From the NCBI RefSeq assembly GCF_002878395.1, contig NC_061115.1, positions 216,490,114-216,554,113 of the forward strand: 64,000 bases of DNA, in the 5' to 3' direction. A program made the position numbers and the translations under genes. The stretch is from Capsicum annuum (lineage: Eukaryota; Streptophyta; Magnoliopsida; Solanales; Solanaceae). Below the pieces are notes generated by a model that was given only the letters and a program-made list of their open reading frames with translations, made no database searches and had not been told where the DNA came from. This document shows, one piece after another, positions 42,037 to 54,745 of this stretch (within the stretch, counting starts at the first letter, position 1; each line of letters begins with the position of its first letter).

Positions 42037-42640
42037 ATTGCTTCAGTTTTGTATTGACTAAACACATCTATTGCTTCATCCTTACTATTTAGCAAGTAGA
42101 CTTAATAGTATCTAGTGCAATCGTCAATAAAAGTTATGAAAGACTTTTTTCCACCACGTGATGTGTTGACTTCATATCACAAATGTCAGTGTGTATTAAG
42201 TCTAAGGGATTGGAATTCCTTTCAATAGACTTATAAGGATGCTTTGCATACTTTGATTCTACATACGTTTGACACTTTGATTTATTGCACTCAAAGTTTG
42301 GCAAAACTTCTAAGTTAATCAATTTTCGTAATGTTTTGTAATTAACATGGCCTAATCGTTCATGCCACAAATCGTAAGACTCAAGCAAGTAAGAAGAAAT
42401 TGAACTTTTATTGATTTCAACATGCATTATATTCATTTTTAATAGGCCCTCATTGAGGTAACCTTTACCTACATACACTTCTCTTTTACTAAGTACAATT
42501 TTTTCAGAAATAAAAACACATTTGAATCTATTTTTTTCTAGAAGTGAAACAAAAATCAAGTCCTTCGATAACTCCGGAACATATAAGACGTTGTTGAGCT
42601 CAACACTTTGCCTGAAGTCATTTTCAAGCACACTTTTCAT
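42037..42640 (-). pseudogene. Copia protease end, pre-integrase and integrase start
   Basis: LNNVLYVPELSKDLIFVSLL is the protease/pre-integrase junction. YDLWHERLGHVNYKTLRKLI is the GAG-pre-integrase zinc region. LDLIHTDICDMKSTHHVV starts the integrase core. A shift at 42134 is followed by FITFIDDCTRYY and a stop. The coding sequence ends near 42037 against the inverted fragment. Confidence 0.85.
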
Positions 42641-43860
42641 GTTCTTCTACCTTTGCAGTAGCGGAGTTTGCCATATAGATCTTTTTTTCTACTTGAGACA
42701 GAGAGGACATCGAAAATAACTCCTTATTAGCACAAACATGGTGGATGGCACCAGAATCCATCCACTATTTGCGAGGAATTCCCACCAAGTTGCATTCGTA
42801 AAACATAGCACACAGATCATCCATTTTTCTTGGACTCAGCCAAATTTGCTTGGTCCTTTTTCTTGCCTTTCTTAGGTGCTCGACAATCTGTTGATTTGTG
42901 GCCAATCTTTCTAGAATTGAAGTACTTTCCCTTGAACTTCGTCTTAGGTTGATTGGTTTCATTTCCAGCTTTCTTTTGATTTTTAAATTTATTTTGGTTT
43001 TCTTTTACAATGTTTGATCCATTCATTGCAGAATTTCCTCTTGACCTTCTTTCCATAGTCTTATTATCTTCTTCAATGCATAGTCGTAGAATCATATCTT
43101 CGACTAACATCTCCTTATGTTTGTGTTTCAAATAGTTCTTGAAGTCCTTCCACATAGGTGGTAGCTTCACTACTATTGTTGCTACTTGAAATGCTTCATT
43201 CACTATCAAACCTACAATAAAGTTTATGTGAATACTAAGAACATTTTTCAACTATTCAACAAAGGTATTTCTCAAAATCAAACCTTCCATAAGGAAATCA
43301 TGGATGATCACTTGCAGTTCCTGCACTTGAAAAACAATAAACTTGTTGTCTATCATTTTATACTCTAGGAATCTTGCAACAAAGAACTTTTTAGTTCCAG
43401 TATTCTCAGTCTTGTACATTCGTTCTAGCGCTCCCCATAACTCTTTTGCGTCTTTGTTCCACTATACATATTGTAGAGATCATCTTGGATACCACTCAAT
43501 ATGTAGTTCCTTCAAAGGAAATCTGAGTGTTTCCAAGCCTCCACAATCACAAATCGCTCTTGTTCAGTGGTTCCCTTGGGCACCTTCGGAGCTTTCTCAA
43601 ATGTGAACTTTTGATGACAAAGAGTTGTGAGGTAAAAGAACATTTTCTGCTGCCACTTCTTGAAGTCAATACCCACAAACTTTTCAGGTTTCTTCGCTGG
43701 TGCCATTACTGTCGAAGCATTCGTGCGACTTGTTGTGGCAATACTAGTTGCCCCCACAGTCATTGCAACATCTTGCACATGTCTATCGTTAGTCATTTTC
43801 CTATCACAACAAGACAGTACCTTTTGTATATCGAAATACTTATTAAAAAGTTGCAGCAAC
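42641..43860 (-). pseudogene. Copia gag and protease start
   Basis: The start codon is probably at 43796-43794 (MTNDRHVQDVAMTV). WQQKMFFYLTTLCHQKFTFE and FVIVEAWKHSDFL are typical of this Solanaceae copia gag. A further frame (43251-42817) has KLPPMWKDFKNYLKHKHKEM and the zinc knuckle, where two of the three cysteines are changed (YFNSRKIGHKSTDC). Stops and shifts break the remainder. Confidence 0.82.
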
Positions 43861-45055
43861 TTTAAACACCTCTTGTTTCTAGTTTAACGATGAAGTTTTT
43901 ATGACTTCCATTCGCCAACCGAGTGATCTATAACTTGTGATGAAGATTTTATGTCTTGAAATCACTAGTTAAGTTCAAACAGAGTAGAAAACTTAAAGCT
44001 TTAATCTCCAGAAATCAAGCAATACAAATTCCGAAAAATTATTCATTAAGATTGTTATTTTTAATATTTTTGGGTACAAGAATCTGTATATAGGCATCAA
44101 CAACTTCAACACAAGTTCAAGTCTAAGACAATAACACTTATGAAGTTCATTCACACCTTCAACAAAAGATTAACATAGTCTATCCAAGAAGTTTGTTATT
44201 TTTCAGAAATGAGATGAAATAGAAATGTAAAGCCAAGTCCCTCGACTTCACGGAGTGTCCTTAAGGAATATTTCCCCTCATTGTACCTGAGGTTATGGAA
44301 TTTTTCTCCAAAGATAAAATGGTTGTGAATCCGAACAATAGTGATACCTCAAATTGTTGGATTCGTCAAACTCACTCAACAGCTGAATGATCACACAGAG
44401 GTTTTGTATAGAAGAAGAGTGTTTTTACTGTCAAAATTCATGTCTATACACGAGGAATATATCAGGTATTTATAGCCTTTAATGTGTTCTTTTAGAAAAG
44501 ATGCATTGGCTCAACAGAAATGCACCTATTCAGTACAGTCACATCACCTGCGCCCAGTCTGTGCTGGACTTGCACCCAAACTGCAGTCGCAGGTGACATT
44601 GTTCAGATTCCAGTGAGCATCAGTGCTGCACCTGCACCCGCAGGTCATCAAAGTGCGTACAGATTGCCCAACAGCACAAAATAGTATGCCCTTTACCTCA
44701 AAGGTTTGCATCCGTTCGAGATGCATTGCGTATGTGTTTCACTTGTAAAATAAGTTTCAAATAAAATTAGTCTAAAAAGATAGATCTCATCGAGGAAGCT
44801 GAAGCCAAGCGAACGACGACGATGGTGTGAGGAACCACCTTTTTCTTGCCTTACTATCCATGTGGAGTTAGTGTTCCTCTTATAAACACTTACAAGTTCC
44901 CTTCTCCTACCAATGTGGGAGAATTAGTGAACTTTCCAATATAAGAGTACACTTTCCATTTGGGTTACTTTATTTCGATCATTTGACAAATCCAAAGCTG
45001 AGCGAGCGATATGACGGCAGCATGAGGCACCACCTTGTTCTTTCCTCACTGATAC
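43861..45055 (-). other. Probable copia leader and LTR region
   Basis: Non-coding DNA upstream of gag in element sense. A TATTTATAGCC-like TATA segment near 44468 and two related blocks (AAGCTGAAGCCAAGCGAACG at about 44800 and AAAGCTGAGCGAGCGATATG at about 44994) suggest an LTR with an internal repeat. No second copy was found to fix the ends. Confidence 0.4.
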
Positions 45056-45699
45056 AAAAATAAGTGTGTATCAAGTGAGTCAATCAAACACAAGAGTAAC
45101 AAGATGAACAACAACAATGCTAGTGAATCAAAATAGGCCACTCACGGTTTCACTAGACTTCAAGGTTTATAAAAAATGACAAGATGATAGAGATTACAAG
45201 ATTATAATAACAATAACAAGAGCAACAAAGTGGAAGAAACTATAGTGAATCGAAAATGGCCTCACACAGCTTCACTATGTTACCACGCAAACAACAAGAT
45301 TACAAAGTGAAAGATAGTAACATGACATACAATATTCAAGAATCTAAGAACCCTAACAACATGAAAGGACCCTAAGACAAAAGAATATTAACACCAAGTT
45401 CTTACTTGGACTAAGAGGAACTCAAAGACCTTAAGATCCTAACGTCTAGCAAAGATACAACCCAAGTGTCACTCCACTTGGGAATTTCAGTTTTAAGCTT
45501 ATCCAATGGAAGAGAGAAATTCAAAATATTACAAGTCTTGTTTTCTAAAAAATATCATGAATGAACTAACTAAAAGACTAGCCCTAATAAATAGCTTATA
45601 TAGTCAATTACAAAGGAAGGACAAAATACCAAAATACCCTTGACATTAAGCGGGTGGGTTTGGGGTGTTTTGTTGGGCCTCTTCATACTTTAATAAGTA
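45056..45699. other. Non-coding 3' region of gypsy 3
   Basis: Probably the 3' untranslated/LTR part of gypsy 3. It holds two copies (about 45117-45157 and 45241-45280) of a motif that is the reverse complement of the CTAGTGAAG...TTCGATTCACTAG motif at 31228 and 31308. No matching LTR was seen at the other end of the window. Confidence 0.5.
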
Positions 45700-46952
45700 T
45701 AGGCACTTAGATATGCTCACAAGGGCCTCACACACGGCCAAGAATGTGAACAAGGCTTGGAGTCGTTGCAACTCACGCGCTTGACTTCGTGTGAAAGGTC
45801 TCGAGCTAGGAATTCATGTATCATCCTCTCCATCTTGAAGAGAATTTGTCCTCAAATTCGGATCATTGTCATCCTCCACTATTTCTATCCAAGAGAGGTC
45901 ACACACGTTAAAAGTGTTGTGCACTTGATATTTTGGGGGTAGATCAATCTTGTAGGCGTTGTCGTTGATCCTTTCTAATACTTGGAACGGGCATCATCCT
46001 ACGGCATCAACTTCGCATTCCTTTTAGATGGAATCTATCCCTCCTTAGGTGCACCCACACCCAATCTCCTGGTTTAAGAATGAGCTTTCTTATTCATTTG
46101 TTGGTTCTCCTTGCAACTTTTTATTTTTCCTTCTCTAACCGTAACCTTACCTTCTCATGTAGCTTCTTCATGGCCTCAGCCCATTTGCTTCCATCTAAGA
46201 TTATCACAAGATCACTTGGCAAAGGGGTTAAATCCAAAGGGGTGAGGGGGTTGATGCCATATACACACCCAAAGGGTGTCATCCCCGTGCTTCAGTGTCT
46301 AACACGATTATAAGCAAACTCAATCAACTATAAGTGCTTCTCCCAAGAAGTCATTTTTCCCTTAACCATGGACCGTAGCGTAGACCCTAAGGTCCTATTT
46401 ACTACTTTCGTTTGGCCACGGTTTGTGGGTGGTATGAGGTTGAAAACAATAACTTAGTATCGAGCCTACCCCACATGGACTTCTAAAAGTGGCTTTGAAA
46501 TTTAGAATCCCTATCACTCACCATGGTCCTCAGAACACCATGAAGTTTTACAACATTATCAACAAACAAAGAGGCTACACTAGGCACATCATCACATTTA
46601 AAACAAGGAATAAAGTGAGCCATCTTGGAAAACAGATCCACCACGACAAAAATACTATCCCGCCCCCTTCTAGTTCTCGGCAATCCCAACACAAAGTTCA
46701 TTGATATGTCAAGACAAGGACTCAAAGGGGTGGACAATAGGGTGTACAACCTGTGGGGCTAGAGCCGTGACTTGGCTTGTTTGCACTCAACACATTGGCC
46801 GCAAATTCGGGCCACATCCTTGTGCATTCTAGGCTAATAACATTTTTTTCCAAAATTCTGAGGGTCTTCTCAACCCCAAAATGGCCCATTAGACCGCCAT
46901 TGTCTGCTTCCCTCATATATAATTCTCTTTGAGAACTTGAGAGAACACACAA
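45700..46952 (-). pseudogene. Integrase of gypsy 3
   Basis: The zinc-finger region (ELYMREADNGGLMGHFGVEK) at 46952-46722 runs out of frame. The core frame 46749-46483 has [30 protein letters not shown] and [12 protein letters not shown]. Further fragments FSTSYHPQT (near 46420), LILKPGDWVWVHLRRDRF, FQVLERINDNAYKIDLP and a tail RPFTRSQARELQRLQ extend to about 45700. No chromodomain is visible. Confidence 0.8.
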
Positions 46953-47049
46953 TCATCTACCCTTAAACACTATCCATTAAATTTGTTATAGGGATGGGAA
47001 CCCCTATTCGTAATATACCTATCCATATACAACTCTTCACTTTCCCTAT

Positions 47050-47473
47050 AAATAGGAGCAAAGAGAGGGTCCTCGGGATATAAATACTTGAGTCTTTAAA
47101 ACCCCATCAACTTAGATGATAAAATAAACACAAGTATATGTCTTCGAGATAAAGCATCAGCAACTACATTGTCTTTACCCTTCTTGTAATGAATAACATA
47201 AGGGAATGTTTCAAGAAATTCAATCCATTTGGCATGCCACCAGTTAAGCTTGTCTTGTGCCCGTAGATGCTTCAACGATTCATGATCCATTCAGATCACG
47301 AATTCTTTAGTCCAAAAATGATGTTGCCAAGTGGCCAAGGCTCTAATCAAGGCATACAACTCTAAATTGTATGTAAAGTAGTTTAGAGCTTCTCCTTTGA
47401 GCTTTTCGCTAAAGTAGGAAATAGGCTTCAATTCTTACATTAAAACCGCGCCTATGCCGACTTTGCCAGCATT
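47050..47473 (-). pseudogene. RNase H of gypsy 3
   Basis: [20 protein letters not shown] and [16 protein letters not shown] mark the RNase H domain end. The start of the domain is out of frame after TFEVK at 47474. Confidence 0.8.
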
Positions 47474-48466
47474 TTATTTGACCTCGAAAGTCTTGTCAAA
47501 ATTCGATAATTGTAGCAAAGGGGCTGAGATGAGCATAGCTTTCAAGTCCTCGAAGGCCTTTGCTTGCTCATCTCCCCGCTTGAAAGACCGATCCTTTTTA
47601 ATCACTTTGGTTAATTGGGCGGTAATGGCGTTAAATCCTTTGACAAAACGTCTATAAAAACTAGCCAACCCGTGGAAGCTTCTCACTTCACCTACGGTTT
47701 TGGGAGTTGGCCAATTTTTAATGGTGTCAATCTTAGATTCATCCACTTGGACCCCTTTTGAGCTCACTCCAAACCCAAGAAATACAACTTCATGTACACC
47801 AAAAGAACACTTTTCTAGATTAGCATATAACTTCTCCATTCGGAGGATATCAAACACACATTATAAATGTTTTACATGCTCATCTATGGACTTACTGTAC
47901 ACCAACACATCATCAAAGTAAACAACAACAAACTTTCTAATAAATGGCTTCATCACATGATTCATTAGCCTCATGAAAGTACTTGGAGCATTTTTTAGGC
48001 CAAATAGCATAACCATCCATTCATAGAGACCGAATTTGGCCTTGAAGTCGGTTTTCCATTCATCACCCGGTTGCATACGGATTTGGTGATAGGCTCTCAA
48101 ATCAAAAAACAAACACGAACCACTCAATTCATAAAGCATACCATCTAGCCTAGGAATAGGGTGATGATATTTTACCATTTTCTTATTGATGGCTCGGCAA
48201 TCAACGCACATACGCAAAGTACCATCTTTCTTAGGAACTAGTAGCATCGAAACCGCAAAAGGGATCATACTCTCCTTTATGTACCCTTTGTTGAGAAGTT
48301 CCTCAACTTGGTATTGCAATTCCTTGGTATCCATCGGGTTGCTTCTACAAGCCGGTATGTTGGGAAATTGTGAGCCTGACACAAAATCAATTTGGTCCTC
48401 AATGCCCTGAAGTGGAGGCAATCCTTTTGGCAATTCCATTGGGAAGACATCCTTGTAATCCTGCAA
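47474..48466 (-). pseudogene. Reverse transcriptase of gypsy 3
   Basis: The frame 48466-47861 opens QDYKDVFPMELPKGLPPLQG and covers fingers and palm: KKDGTLRMCVDCRAINKKMV, HHPIPRLDGMLYEL, AYHQIRMQPGDEWKTDFKAK, and the catalytic VVYFDDVLVYSKS. After a stop at 47861 (after VKHL) the thumb continues in 47857-47474 (LYANLEKCSFGVHEVVFLGF, then VRSFHGLASFYRRFV). It is close to complete with very few breaks. Confidence 0.88.
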
Positions 48467-48616
48467 AACATGAGAATAGGAGAAGAAATGGAATTGTTAG
48501 TGGGGTTGGTATTAAAACAATGAGCCAAGAGGAGCATCAAAGTTTCCTTGTCATGATCCACAAATAGTTCCTCCTCCTAGGCATTATCACCATGCTCCCG
48601 TGCCTCTTAGAATTTA

Positions 48617-48630
48617 TCCCCCCCCCCCCC
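48617..48630. repeat. Poly-C tract
   Basis: An unbroken run of about 13-14 C bases in gypsy 3, next to the gypsy 2 insertion site. Confidence 0.85.
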
Positions 48631-50070
48631 ATCAGCTTCCCTGTAACACCTCAAATCTGGTACCCAGACTATAGACGGGGCTCATGACTCCGAAGGACCA
48701 CAACTAACCCATGACTGATATCTGTACCTGTATACTGCATAAAATACTGAATAATACAGAAACATGAACTGAAAGGCCATAAGGTTCACATATCTGAAGT
48801 AAAAACATATCTTTTGAGAAGAGGTATGAAATACCCAAAACAACTGAAAATACTGAAGTGTAAAACATTATAGTCTAGAAAGCCTCTAACTGACTGAGCT
48901 GTCAGAGTAAGGAGTTGATGGGATATGTACCCAACTAACTCCAACTAATAAACTAACCAATGAGATAATAAATAAGTAATCCTATCCTTAAAAGATGAGG
49001 ACTCACCCTAACTCTGACTGCTGAGACTGGAATCTACTGCTGCTTTGGAGCTCGTGTCTCCGAACCTATGGTATAAGACACCATAGTGCGAATACGTTAG
49101 TACTTTGAATATACTGTTATGCATGAAAGAGAGGATAAATGTATGGGATTCATATGCATGAAAAATAATAATAACTGACACTAACACCGGGAATACATGA
49201 TTTCTGATTTTGAATATTGATAGCATGACATATTGATAACTAATATAATCTGATAACCGGTAACAGGAGTGACTGTATCTAAAAGTCCTAAATCTAATGG
49301 AACTATCAGAGTTCCGCACTATATCTGAGTTGACTGTATCTGACAGTCCTGAAATTTGAAGAACTATTTGAGTTCTTTTATTGAGACTAATACTGAAACT
49401 GTGGGAAGTAGTTATCTAACTGACATGACCCATATGCGCTATAATAGCTGAAATAGGGTCTAATTTATGCCCTGATTGGAAGGGTGTCAATACTGCACCA
49501 CTGGTAAGGTCAACATATGAGTAACCCTCGTATAATAGATAAGTCTACTGAGAATGGTGAGAACCCTCATATAAAAGGTTAAACCACCTCATCTACCCTC
49601 ATATAATAGGATATGATATGTCAACCTGTTGGCTACATAGTTCTGGAACGCAAGGATTGACTCAAAGAATCACACCATCATATAATAGGTGAGTTCCCAT
49701 CCTTCTCGGTGATAATTTCTACTCCCATCTGAACAAACACTGAACACGATTTACTGAACTAAACATGGACTGAGTTACTGAATTTTGTTGACTGACGGAA
49801 TACTACTGATATATGACAACTGACTGAGTTTATGAGATCATGGAGATTTCCTGAGTCGTAAGACTGTCTAAAGTCTAAGGATCATAGCTTGACTGAGAGT
49901 ATCGTGAAAACATGACATGGATCTAGGCACACAGCTAATTTTTTGGGTATAAGTACCCCCAGGACTCGATGGAAGGAAACTGACAAGCATGAAACTTGAA
50001 TTCATAGTAATCACCATAATACATTTAATGAAGAATTTCATCAAACATGTAATTGGCATAAACTTATACG

Positions 50071-52066
50071 TGTTACACCCCTTTTTTACCACCAAAACGA
50101 TTATATTTAAGGGTCAAAAGGGTTTTATATTATTAAAGTGAAAAAAAGATTGAAAATTTGTTTTAGAAAGGACTATTTACATTTTTATTCAAAAACTCAG
50201 AGTCGTCACTTGGTATAATCCGGTGTACCAAGTTACCTTTGGAAATCCTTTTCAAAATGATTTTGACTCTTTAAACTGGTTTGCGAATAGAGATTACGGT
50301 TAAGGAATTCTGTTGATCAAGGGGAAGGTGTTAGGCACCCCTCGATCCAGCGGTTCGACCATGGTTGCTTGGTAGAGTGAATTGGATAATTTGGAACTAC
50401 GATGTACAAACCACACAAAAACACATAAAACAATCAAAAAAACAAACAAAACAAAATGAATCAAAAATATAGTGTCTAGTCCGAGTTATACAGTCCCAAA
50501 ATAGAAAAATACGAAAATGTAAATCCTATTCTAAACTAATCCTAGACTAAGCTTCAATGCCTCACCCGATGCCTCGGGCCTTCATCACGAACGTCCTCCA
50601 AGTACAAGATACTTCGGGGCATTCCCCGGATAAATCAATACAAATCCCTCGAGGCATTCCCCAGCCAAATGAATACATTTTTAGTGTGGAAAATAAAACT
50701 ATTCAATAAAATTTCAAACATTCCACGGAATTTTAAACATTCAATCAAAGCCACAAATTCTAAACTTTGCCTACCCAACCTATGTTTGCTTAAACCAATC
50801 GACGTATCATGATACTACCAAGTTCAATTAACGTTCATTTCAAGTCAAACAACCAATGAATCAAACTAACCAAATTTCACCAATTATGTCAAGTTTTCAA
50901 TTTTCACCCCCCCCCCCCCCCAAATTAATTTTAATTCTCAAATGAGATATCATTTCACCTTACAATCTATAATCAAGGGAACCAACCACAAATCAAAACA
51001 AATCACTATTCATCATCAACAAAGATCAAGCAACACATGATAATCAATCCAATACACTAAATATAATAAACAATGAGATAAAAAGAGGGAAAGAGTAGAA
51101 TTGGACCTCGATTTAAAGCTTTCTCAATTCGATGTATTATTTCGATTAAATCCGATAAACTCCGCGCCGATGAACCTCGAATCAAACCTCAACCACGAAC
51201 CATCTTGAATCAAAGAATTACAACCCAAACCCACCATTGTTTTGTCAAAGAAATAGAACGATAGGTTATTTTTCTTGATTTTTCTGATGGGTTTGGAGTT
51301 TTTCTGGTCGGGTCTCGACAACAATGGCCGGAAATGGTCGTTTCTGGTGAGATATGACTGATTCAAGTCGACAAGTCCGCCGGAAACCTCAATCCAACTG
51401 ATAGGGTCCCCTTATTTTCACCGATTTCAACTCTCTCACGCGATTTCTCTTTCTCTTGGCTTTCTCACGTCTCTTTGATCTATTTTCTTTTTCTCATTTT
51501 CTCTTTATTTCTCTATCCTTGGATGTGTGTCTTGTGAGTAGTGTGTGTGCGCGTCATTTTGTGGAGAAGAAAAGATTTTCTGGTGAGGTCCTCTGTGTGG
51601 TTATTCCCTGGAAAACTAAAAAAATGTCTCCTCCCTATGTATGATGATACATGTTCCCTATATGCTAGAGGGACCCGTGAGTATGTATCATGGTGGAATT
51701 CTATTTCTTTCCAGTGAATGGACCCAAAATTAGGTGTGCGGGAATCTTTTTCTTTTTTGTTCCTATCTGTGTTAGTTAGGAAAACTAAAAAGATGTAAAG
51801 GGGTAGGGAGACACGTGAGTGGGGTAGGGGTAGGGGGAGTGGGGTGGTGAGGTTGATAGGGGTGGGGTAGTATTGGGTGAGGTGTCCTAATTTAATAGGT
51901 AGGGTTGTTAATTAGTTACCACAAGAATAATTAGGGATTGGGTTTGTTAGGGGTTTGTTATTTTGTTATTTTATGGAGGGACAATTACATGGTTGAGGGT
52001 GCGTGGTAGAGTAAGCTATAAATAGATAAAATTAAATTTTCGGACAGACAAAATTAGGTGTCTACA
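50071..52066 (-). mobile_element. Solo LTR inserted in the gypsy 2 3' LTR
   Basis: The ends are TGTTACACCCC and GGTGTCTACA (minus-strand start TGTAGACACCTAATTTTGTC), 1996 bp. Flanks ATACG (50066-50070) and GTACA (52067-52071) fit a GTACA target duplication with two transitions; the uninterrupted LTR reads CTTGTACATACAT at 60257. The insert includes a run of about 16 C at 50908-50923 and no gag-pol. Confidence 0.8.
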
Positions 52067-52619
52067 GTACATACATAGGGATTCATGATATCATGCTAAT
52101 TGGGCATTTTCCTTCATCTAACACATGGTAGGCATATAATATGTAGACAACATTATACAACAATTAAACATCATGGTTCAATTCTAATTTCATCATTTAA
52201 GGGTTTAATCATAGGTTTCCATGAATCCATATCTATATTAATCAACCCACATCGAGTTTATTACCTAAACATGGAATAAGATCCATTTACTCATTATCAA
52301 CATGAACAAAATCAATCCAATCATGAAATTCACAAGAAAATCCATAACTTGAATTTAGAAAAGAGATTCTTGGACTTCATGGACGAAAGGAGTCCATAAA
52401 TGAACACTATGCATACCTATATTGAGGTTCTTGATGTTCTTGAACTTGAGGGATTTGAATCTCTTAGTTCTTAGAGAAGATTTTGATGTTGTTCTTGCAA
52501 TTAATCTAGAGAGAAAAACTCTAGTTTTTATAGTTGAAATAATGATAAACAAAGAGCTGAGGTCGAATATAATAGGGTATATATAGGCGGGTGGTAAATG
52601 ATCAAAATACCCCTGCTAA

Positions 52620-52990
52620 AATGACTGAAAATAGCTGAATATTTTATGCGACGATGGGGTGCGACGATCCGTCAATTGATCTATGGTACGTCATACCTCT
52701 CTATCGAACGGAACCAAAACTGGGACCTACTGCCTTGGTGCGATGGTGGGGTGCGATAGTCCGTTGCTGGGTCGACAGTCCATCGGACCTCGATGTCGTA
52801 CTCTTCCAGAGAATTGACTCACTGCCTCAATACGATGGTCCATCGCTGGGTTGAAGGTCCATCGAACCTCATCGTCATACTAATCCAGAGATCAGGCTCA
52901 CTAACTCAATTCAACAGTCATGGTCGATGGTCCCTCGCTTGTCCGATGGTCCATTGGCCTGTACCGTCGCACCTGGGTGGTTTTTCTACT
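52620..52990. repeat. CpG-rich subrepeats in gypsy 2 3' LTR
   Basis: Irregular repeats of GCGACGATGGGGTGCGACGA, GATGGTCCATCG and similar, matching 60850-61190 in the other LTR, where CGATGGTCCGTCG units are better kept. Confidence 0.7.
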
Positions 52991-53190
52991 TTCTGTATTT
53001 TGGACATAATTCCTTATCTGACACCAGATTTTGATGAAATTGATATCGATGAAAATCTTATTCAATTTCTCACGTGATAGAAAGTAAAAATCTCAAAAAA
53101 ATACCAAGTGTACAAAATGGATGTACATTTCAAAGCAAGTTCTAACATCCTTGAGATGATTTCAAGCTAAGAAAAGACATGGGTATTACA

Positions 53191-53207
53191 ATATCTCCCC
53201 CTTGAGA
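53191..53207 (-). other. Polypurine tract of gypsy 2
   Basis: On the minus strand TCTCAAGGGGGAGATAT lies directly before the LTR start. Confidence 0.75.
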
Positions 53208-53559
53208 ACATTCATCCTCAAATCAAATTTACTGAAAGGGAAAAAGATAAGTTGAACATGAACTAAACATGAATAACTGGAACATGATCGCATGACCTGA
53301 CATGACTGACAAGCTGAACATAACCTACTGAACATGTTTATCTGATGCATGCGTAACTGATTCGTGAATACATAACTGAGTGTTCCGAGGAACTACATTT
53401 TCTAACAATGATAATGTATGTTTGATGCATAATTATATAACTTTACTGACACTTGAATGTATGAATGAATATGCAATGGTACATCATACCAAGTTTGTGA
53501 TGAACACTGAACATGAAACTGAGTAAGCTTAAGGAGAACTGTTACCTTGAGTTTGATCT

Positions 53560-54745
53560 GAGTTGGCGAGGAAGAGGTGAGGATACTTAGTATGCATGTC
53601 TATTTCTGATTCCCAAATAGCTCCCTCGACGGACTGATTTTACCATAGAACTTTGACTAGAGGGACTTCTTTGCTCCTCAATCTACGACTCTAATAGTAT
53701 AGGAATTTAACTGGGATCTCTTCGTAAGATAGGCTATTATAAAAATCAATGATCTGAATAGGGACTACAACTGTTGGGTCACCTATGCACTTCTTGAGAA
53801 AAGAGACATGGAAGACTTGATGAACTAAGTCTAGATCTGAAGGCAATTCGATCTCATAAGCTTTCTTACCAAAGAGACTGAGAATCTTGAAGGGATCGAC
53901 ATATCGGGGACTGAGCTTTCCTTTATTGCCGAATCTCTTCACTCCCTTCATGGGAGAAATTTTTAGATAGACATGATCACCAATCTCAAACTCAAGATCC
54001 TTTCTACGAACATCTGCATATGACTTTTGTTCCCTCTGAGTAGCCCGGAGTCTTTCAAATCAACTGGACTTTTTCTAAGGTGTCAAATACCAAGTCAAGC
54101 CCTATGACTGAGGCCTCACTAACTTTGAATTAACCAATTGGAGATCTACATCTACTACCATAAAGAGCTTCAAATGGAGCCATCCGAATACTGGAATGAT
54201 AGTTGTTATTGTATGCAAACTCAATCAAAGGCAAATGATCATCCCAACTACCCTTGAAATCAATTGCACATGCCCTTAGAATATCTTCTAAAGACTAAAT
54301 GGTCCTTTCTTCTTGACCATCTGTCTAAGGATGAAAGGCTGTACTGAGATGAACTTGGGTACTAAGACCCTTTTGGAATACTTTCTAGAAGGGAGAATTG
54401 AACTGGGTATCTCTATCTAAGATAATAAACAACAAAATATTATGCAATCTGACTAACTCTACATATGATGTAGAGTTTGGCATAATCCTCAGCTGAATAA
54501 GACGTATGAACTGGAAAGAAATAGGCTGATTTAGTCATTCTATCTACGATGACCCAAACTCAATCATACTGATAACTCTTTCGAGGCAAACCCATCACAA
54601 AGTCCATGTTCACTTCTTCCTACTTCCAAGTAGGAATAATGAACTCCTGCATAGGACCACTAGGCTTCTGATACTCTATCTTAACCTACTGATATGTAGA
54701 GCACTTAGCCACAAACTCTACAACATTACTCTTCATCCCACTCCA
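53560..54745 (-). pseudogene. Integrase and chromodomain of gypsy 2
   Basis: The frame 53951-53691 has KGKLSPRYVDPFKILSLFGK and LVHQVFHVSFLKKCIG, then SYEEIPVKFLYY and a stop. The chromodomain continues beyond it (RRLRSKEVPLVKVLW, stop, NQSVEGAIWESEIDM). The core region 53952-54745 is readable only in pieces. Confidence 0.8.

Larger units (their letters stand above)
45700..48641 (-). mobile_element. Gypsy 3, 3' portion (RT to integrase)
   Basis: The downstream half of an older Ty3/gypsy element of a lineage different from gypsy 1 and 2. Its RT has MVMLFGLKNAPSTFMRLMNH and YFDDVLVYSKS. The upstream half lies at 61412-63590 beyond gypsy 2, which split it between protease and RT. Confidence 0.88.
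48642..53190 (-). repeat. 3' LTR of gypsy 2, with nested solo LTR
   Basis: Plus strand TGTAACACCTCAAATCTGG to GGGTATTACA, colinear with 58789-61406 except for the insert 50071-52066. Without the insert and one target copy it is about 2.55 kb. Confidence 0.9.

Noticed and set aside
46080..46313. Plus-strand frame opposite the gypsy 3 integrase
   Set aside because: It is antisense to integrase fragments readable on the minus strand.
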